From assembly GCA_944326255.1 (NCBI GenBank), contig CALVDG010000009.1, positions 16,747-80,746 of the forward strand: a stretch of DNA of 64,000 bases, read 5' to 3'. The notes under the pieces were generated by a model. The model was given only the letters and a program-made list of their open reading frames with translations. It made no database searches and was not told where the DNA came from. This document shows positions 60,207 through 64,000 of this stretch, one piece after another (the first letter of the stretch is position 1; each line of letters starts with the position of its first letter). This DNA comes from an uncultured Bacteroidales bacterium (GTDB taxonomy: Bacteria > Bacteroidota > Bacteroidia > Bacteroidales > UBA932). Made by a program: the position numbers and the translations under genes.

Positions 60207-62066
60207 ATGTCGCTTCTGGAGAAAATAGACAGCCCCGGGGACATCCGGGGCTTATCTGTCAAACAGCTTGAGACCCTGTGCGGAGAGATCAGGCGGTACA
60301 TGATAGACTGCTGCGCCAAGAATCCCGGTCATCTGGGAGCAAGCCTCGGCGCGGTAGAGTTGGCCGTCGCCCTGCATTACGTCTACAACACCCCGGCCGA
60401 CAAGATTGTCTGGGACGTGGGACATCAGGCCTACGCCCACAAGATCATCACGGGCCGTCGGGAAGCATTCCAGACCAACCGCACATACAAAGGCATCAGC
60501 GGCTTCCCGAAAATATCCGAGAGCCCGTTCGACTCCTTCGGCGTGGGACACTCATCCACATCCATCTCGGCCGCCCTGGGCATGGCCGTAGCGGCAAAGC
60601 TCTCCGGCAGCGATGAAAAGATAGTGGCCGTCATCGGCGACGGTGCCATGACCGGCGGCATGGCCTTCGAGGGCCTCAACAACGCCGGTGCCATGAAGAC
60701 CGACATCCTGGTCATCCTCAACGACAACCACATCTCCATAGACCAGGGCATGGGAGGCCTGCACAGCTACCTGCTGAAAATATCCACATCCGAGACATAC
60801 AACCGTATAAAGAACCGCGTATGGGACCTGATCGGCTCCTCCAGGCTGCGCCGGGGAGTCCAGAAATTCATGTTCAGCACCAAGATGGCCATCCTCAAGA
60901 ACGGTTCCCTGTTCGAGTCATTCGGATTCAGATACTTCGGAGCCATCGACGGCAACGACATCGGCCAGCTGACCACTACCCTCACATCCCTGCGCAACAT
61001 CAAGGGCCCCAAGCTCCTGCACGTCATCACCAAGAAGGGCAAAGGATACAGGCCGGCGGAACAGGACCAGACCGTATGGCACGCTCCGGGCACATTTGAC
61101 CCCATGACCGGCAAGCGCAACATCCCGGCGCCCGGCACTGCCGCCAGATACCAGGATGTCTTCGGAGAGACCCTTCTGGAGCTGGCCAGGGCCAACAGGA
61201 AGATAGTGGCCGTCACACCGGCGATGGCCTCCGGCTGCGGCATGAACATCATGATGAGGGAGATACCCGAAAGGACTTTCGATGTAGGCATTGCCGAACA
61301 GCATGCCGTCACATTCTCCGCCGGACTGGCCGCTGCGGGATACCTGCCGTTCTGCAACATCTACTCTTCCTTCATGCAGAGGGCATACGACAGCGTCATA
61401 CACGACGTCGCCCTCCAGAGACTGAAAGTGATCCTCTGCCTTGACCGGGCAGGACTGGTCGGCGAGGACGGAGCCACCCACCACGGCGTATTCGACATGG
61501 CCGCATTCCGCCCGATACCCAACCTGATCATCGCGTCCCCGCTCAACGAACTGGAGCTGCGCAACCTGCTGTACACGGCAGCAAGTGATGCCGTGCAGGG
61601 CCCTATTATTATAAGGTATCCGCGCGGCACAGGAGAAGGCATCCCCTGGCGCGACGTCAACTTCATGCCCATCCCGATAGGAAAGGGACAGCTTATACGC
61701 AATGGAAGCGACATCGCCATACTCACCATAGGACCGATAGGAAACCTAGTTGCAGAAGCAGCCGACAAAGCAGCCGCACAGGGCATATCCGTCATGCATT
61801 ACGACATGCGTTTTCTCAAGCCTCTGGACGAAGACATCATGCAGGACGTCTGCTCCAAGGTATCCAGAATCATCACAGTCGAGGACGGCACTGTCACGGG
61901 CGGCCTGCACGATGCCGTTTCATCCTACGTCTCGGAACACGCCCCGCACATCCGCGTCACCGGCCTGGGAGTCCCCGACCGCTTTGTCGAACACGGCTCA
62001 GTCAGAGAGCTTCGCAGCGAGTGCGGCTTCTCCTCCGACGACATCCTCAAAACAATTGTTCAATAA
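60207..62066 (+). CDS. dxs: 1-deoxy-D-xylulose-5-phosphate synthase
   Basis: The 619-residue protein has 'DVGHQAYAHKIITGR', 'GVGHSSTSISAALGMA', the thiamine diphosphate motif 'VIGDGAMTGGMAFEGLNNAG', the transketolase-type 'DVGIAEQHAVTFSAGLAAAG' and 'DRAGLVGEDGATHHG'. It makes DXP from pyruvate and glyceraldehyde-3-phosphate for isoprenoids, thiamine and pyridoxal. It follows purA by 5 bases. Confidence 0.96.
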   Translation: MSLLEKIDSPGDIRGLSVKQLETLCGEIRRYMIDCCAKNPGHLGASLGAVELAVALHYVYNTPADKIVWDVGHQAYAHKIITGRREAFQTNRTYKGISGFPKISESPFDSFGVGHSSTSISAALGMAVAAKLSGSDEKIVAVIGDGAMTGGMAFEGLNNAGAMKTDILVILNDNHISIDQGMGGLHSYLLKISTSETYNRIKNRVWDLIGSSRLRRGVQKFMFSTKMAILKNGSLFESFGFRYFGAIDGNDIGQLTTTLTSLRNIKGPKLLHVITKKGKGYRPAEQDQTVWHAPGTFDPMTGKRNIPAPGTAARYQDVFGETLLELARANRKIVAVTPAMASGCGMNIMMREIPERTFDVGIAEQHAVTFSAGLAAAGYLPFCNIYSSFMQRAYDSVIHDVALQRLKVILCLDRAGLVGEDGATHHGVFDMAAFRPIPNLIIASPLNELELRNLLYTAASDAVQGPIIIRYPRGTGEGIPWRDVNFMPIPIGKGQLIRNGSDIAILTIGPIGNLVAEAADKAAAQGISVMHYDMRFLKPLDEDIMQDVCSKVSRIITVEDGTVTGGLHDAVSSYVSEHAPHIRVTGLGVPDRFVEHGSVRELRSECGFSSDDILKTIVQ

Positions 62067-62079
62067 TTTTTAAAATTGT

Positions 62080-62110
62080 TTTGGTATTTTTAAGAAAAGA
62101 TTTATCTTTG
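62080..62110 (+). promoter_or_regulatory. Consensus promoter of the tRNA-tuf cluster
   Basis: TTTG (62080-62083), 19 bases, TATCTTTG (62103-62110), 20 bases before the first tRNA. It is a full match to consensus, as expected for a highly expressed stable-RNA operon. Confidence 0.8.
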
Positions 62111-62130
62111 CAGTCCCAAAAATAAGAGCT

Positions 62131-62204
62131 GCCGATATAGCTCAGTTGGCCAGAGCAGCTGATTTGTAATCAGCGGGTCGTGGGTTCGAATCCCTCTATC
62201 GGCT
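62131..62204 (+). tRNA. trnT: tRNA-Thr (anticodon TGT)
   Basis: The acceptor stem GCCGATA/TATCGGC pairs fully. The anticodon stem CTGAT/ATCAG encloses TGT, and the T arm has GGTTCGAATCC. The 3' CCA is not encoded. First tRNA of the cluster. Confidence 0.96.
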
Positions 62205-62229
62205 CAAGTTCATTGAATGACAACTATAT

Positions 62230-62312
62230 GGGGAGATACCAAAGTGGCCAACTGGGGCAGACTGTAAATCTGCTGGCGCACGCCTTCGGAGGTTCGAATC
62301 CTTCTCTCCCCA
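62230..62312 (+). tRNA. trnY: tRNA-Tyr (anticodon GTA)
   Basis: Acceptor GGGGAGA/TCTCCCC. The anticodon loop CTGTAAA carries GTA. The long variable arm, 83 bases overall, is typical of bacterial class II tRNA-Tyr. CCA is not encoded. Confidence 0.96.
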
Positions 62313-62319
62313 CACATAA

Positions 62320-62392
62320 GCGGAAGTAGCTCAGTTGGTAGAGCATCAGCCTTCCAAGCTGAGGGTCGCGGGTTCGAACCTCGTCTTCCGCT
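62320..62392 (+). tRNA. trnG: tRNA-Gly (anticodon TCC)
   Basis: Acceptor GCGGAAG/CTTCCGC. The anticodon stem TCAGC/GCTGA encloses CTTCCAA with TCC. It starts 7 bases after tRNA-Tyr. Confidence 0.96.
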
Positions 62393-62400
62393 CTTAAAAA

Positions 62401-62472
62401 GCCAGTGTAGCTCAGGGGTAGAGCGCTTCCTTGGTAAGGAAGAGGTCATGAGTTCAAATCTCATCACCGGCT
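62401..62472 (+). tRNA. trnT: tRNA-Thr (anticodon GGT)
   Basis: The anticodon stem CTTCC/GGAAG encloses TTGGTAA with GGT. The acceptor GCCAGTG/CACCGGC has one A-C mismatch at the fourth pair. tuf begins 35 bases downstream, the common tRNA-Thr/tuf linkage. Confidence 0.95.
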
Positions 62473-62507
62473 CAATTTATTATATACATTAAATTAAATC
62501 TCACATT

Positions 62508-63695
62508 ATGGCAAAAGAAACTTTCAAAAGGGACAAGCCGCATGTTAACATAGGTACTATCGGCCATGTTGACCACGGTAAAACTACTCTTACCGCAGCC
62601 ATCACCAAGGTACTGGCTGAAAAAGGACTTTCTGAAGTCCGCTCATTCGATTCCATCGACAACGCACCCGAGGAGAAGGAGCGTGGTATTACCATTAACA
62701 CCGCTCATATCGAATATCAGACAGAGACACGTCACTATGCACACGTTGACTGCCCGGGTCACGCTGACTACGTGAAGAACATGGTTACCGGTGCCGCTCA
62801 GATGGACGGTGCCATCCTCGTAGTTGCCGCTACCGACGGTCCTATGCCCCAGACACGTGAGCACATCCTGCTCGCCCGTCAGGTGAACGTGCCCAGAATC
62901 GTTGTGTTCCTGAACAAAGTTGATATCGTTGACGATCCCGAGATGATCGAACTCGTTGAGATGGAGGTTCGTGAGCTGCTCAGCTTCTACGGCTTCGACG
63001 GCGACAACGCTCCCGTTATCGCAGGCTCCGCTCTCGGCGCCCTCAACGGTGAGCCCAAGTGGGTTGAGAAGGTTATGGAGCTGATGAACGCAGTTGACGA
63101 GTACATCCCCCTGCCTGTACGTGACAACGAGAAACCTTTCCTGATGCCTATCGAGGACATCTTCTCCATCACAGGTCGTGGTACAGTTGCTACCGGCCGT
63201 ATTGAGACAGGTATCGTTAAGGTCGGCGACGAGGTTCAGATCATCGGTCTCGGTGAGGAGCCCAAGAAGTCAGTCGTTACCGGTGTCGAGATGTTCCGCA
63301 AGATCCTCGACGAGGGTGAGGCCGGAGACAACGTAGGCCTGCTCCTCCGCGGTATCGACAAGAAGGAGATCAAGAGAGGTCAGGTTATCGCTCATCCCGG
63401 TACCATCACTCCTCATAAGAGATTCAAAGCCGCTATCTACGTGCTGAAGAAAGACGAGGGTGGCCGTCACACTCCTTTCCACAACAAATACCGTCCTCAG
63501 TTCTTCATCCGTACTCTGGATATCACCGGTGAGATTACTCTCCCCGAGGGAACAGAGATGGTTATGCCTGGTGACAACGTTGAGATCACAGTTGACCTCA
63601 TCTACCCTGTAGCTATCAACGAGGGACTCCGCTTCGCTATCCGTGAGGGTGGACGTACAGTCGGCTCAGGTCAGGTTACCAAGATTCTTGAATAA
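62508..63695 (+). CDS. tuf: Elongation factor Tu
   Basis: The 395-residue protein has '[18 protein letters not shown]' (G1), '[12 protein letters not shown]' (G2), '[12 protein letters not shown]' (G3), '[12 protein letters not shown]' (G4) and beta-barrel domains with '[12 protein letters not shown]' and '[17 protein letters not shown]'. It delivers aminoacyl-tRNA to the ribosome. Codon use is distinct from neighbours (many GTT, GGT, CGT), as expected for very high expression rather than transfer. Confidence 0.98.
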   Translation: MAKETFKRDKPHVNIGTIGHVDHGKTTLTAAITKVLAEKGLSEVRSFDSIDNAPEEKERGITINTAHIEYQTETRHYAHVDCPGHADYVKNMVTGAAQMDGAILVVAATDGPMPQTREHILLARQVNVPRIVVFLNKVDIVDDPEMIELVEMEVRELLSFYGFDGDNAPVIAGSALGALNGEPKWVEKVMELMNAVDEYIPLPVRDNEKPFLMPIEDIFSITGRGTVATGRIETGIVKVGDEVQIIGLGEEPKKSVVTGVEMFRKILDEGEAGDNVGLLLRGIDKKEIKRGQVIAHPGTITPHKRFKAAIYVLKKDEGGRHTPFHNKYRPQFFIRTLDITGEITLPEGTEMVMPGDNVEITVDLIYPVAINEGLRFAIREGGRTVGSGQVTKILE

Positions 63696-63718
63696 TCTCT
63701 CCATAGAGTATAACTTAT

Positions 63719-63745
63719 AAGGGGGCTCTACTCGGCCCCCTTTTT
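63719..63745 (+). terminator. Rho-independent terminator after tuf
   Basis: Stem AAGGGGGC/GCCCCCTT with an 8-base loop, followed by a T tract (63739-63745 region). It closes the tRNA-tuf transcript. Confidence 0.9.
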
Positions 63746-63800
63746 AAAGTAACCGAGTAGAAAGGGCCACAGACGGCACGGAATCTGAACGTACCTTAAA

Positions 63801-63927
63801 CTTTTTAGGGCTTAGGGCCGGCAGATTCAAGGAGTGCGAGGAGCGAGCACCGGAGCATACTCACGTATGTGAGGATGCGAGCGACGAGCAGCGACGCAGA
63901 AGGTGTCGGTCATAAGCCCTAAAAAAG
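63801..63927. repeat. Long inverted-repeat element between tuf and trnW (possible structured RNA or MITE)
   Basis: The left arm CTTTTTAGGGCTTA (63801-63814) pairs with 63913-63927, which differs only by one extra A. After a single mismatch the stem continues as GGCCGGCA (63816-63823) with TGTCGGTC (63904-63911), including two G-T pairs. Inside are smaller hairpins, such as CTCAC/GTGAG around 63850-63870, and repeated GCGAG/GAGCGA words. No open frame is seen. The right arm reaches into the first two bases of tRNA-Trp. Confidence 0.7.
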
Positions 63928-63996
63928 GGACATAGTTCAAGGGTAGAATAGCGGTCTCCAAAACCGTTGATGGGCGTTCGAATCGCTCTGTCCCTG
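63926..63996 (+). tRNA. trnW: tRNA-Trp (anticodon CCA)
   Basis: Acceptor AGGGACA/TGTCCCT pairs fully. The anticodon stem CGGT/ACCG encloses CTCCAAA with CCA. Discriminator G. In Bacteroidota secE, nusG and ribosomal genes usually follow; they would be beyond the window. Confidence 0.95.
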
Positions 63997-64000
63997 CAAG

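Noticed and set aside
62051..62080. AACAATT...AATTGTT pairing after dxs considered as a terminator
   Set aside because: The stem is short and wholly A/T-rich and it overlaps the promoter of the tRNA cluster; support is too weak.
62508..63695. Shift in codon and base use suggesting transfer of tuf
   Set aside because: The bias towards GTT, GGT and CGT codons is the expected signature of very high expression; gene order with tRNA-Thr and tRNA-Trp is normal.

Overview
This window reads as chromosomal DNA from a member of the order Bacteroidales (phylum Bacteroidota), from a lineage whose housekeeping DNA is above 50% G+C by eye. Supporting signs are the Bacteroidetes promoter form (TTTG, about 19 bases, TAnnTTTG) seen repeatedly, for example before rpmH, rpmE and the tRNA cluster; SpII lipoproteins with BACON-like domains; TonB-dependent outer-membrane proteins; a membrane-anchored TPR/AraC regulator; the moxR-bat aerotolerance operon; type B L31; and a tuf-trnW arrangement. 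Genus cannot be fixed from the sequence.

Layout. 0-6 kb: a membrane-tethered AraC-type regulator and two surface lipoproteins. 6-12 kb: an aminotransferase divergent from queD, polA, a lone ECF sigma factor, rsmG and rpmH. 12-20.7 kb: a BtuB/CirA-like TonB-dependent receptor, a PASTA protein overlapping a RluD-type pseudouridine synthase, a large outer-membrane beta-barrel protein, ruvC and serS. 20.7-25.6 kb is the accessory part. Two visibly A+T-rich P-loop ATPase genes sit next to the rplU-rpmA operon. A third ATPase-like gene with ruined Walker motifs follows on the other side and is tightly coupled to a zinc-less sirtuin gene. 25.6-27.7 kb: another modular lipoprotein and rpmE.

27.8-39.3 kb is one long leftward gene string: moxR, a DUF58 gene, a BatD/DUF4381-like gene, batA, a batB-batC fusion, batD, batE, a phosphohexomutase (glmM-like), a NamZ/DUF1343 gene and a lipoprotein. 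It links the Bat membrane system to peptidoglycan metabolism. 39.3-45.5 kb runs mostly rightward: truA, exbB, exbD, tonB, then an RsuA/RluB-type pseudouridine synthase and era, with a leftward MacB-type permease between. 45.5-48.8 kb carries parC and aroK; 49.2-52.7 kb carries lysS, a SpoU-family methyltransferase and aroE leftward. 52.7-58.3 kb has recJ, a threonine-aldolase-like gene and two paralogous MFS transporters. 58.3-62.1 kb is ssb, purA and dxs. The end is a translation cluster: tRNA-Thr, tRNA-Tyr, tRNA-Gly, tRNA-Thr, tuf and tRNA-Trp.

Most of the window is ordinary core genome. The items most worth a second look are the degenerate ATPase plus sirtuin pair and the A+T-rich ATPase pair near rplU-rpmA; a 127-base inverted-repeat element between tuf and trnW; a hairpin repeat that has become part of the aroE coding region; a PolA that has lost its proofreading carboxylates; and several core promoters placed so close to the start codon that the mRNAs may be leaderless.
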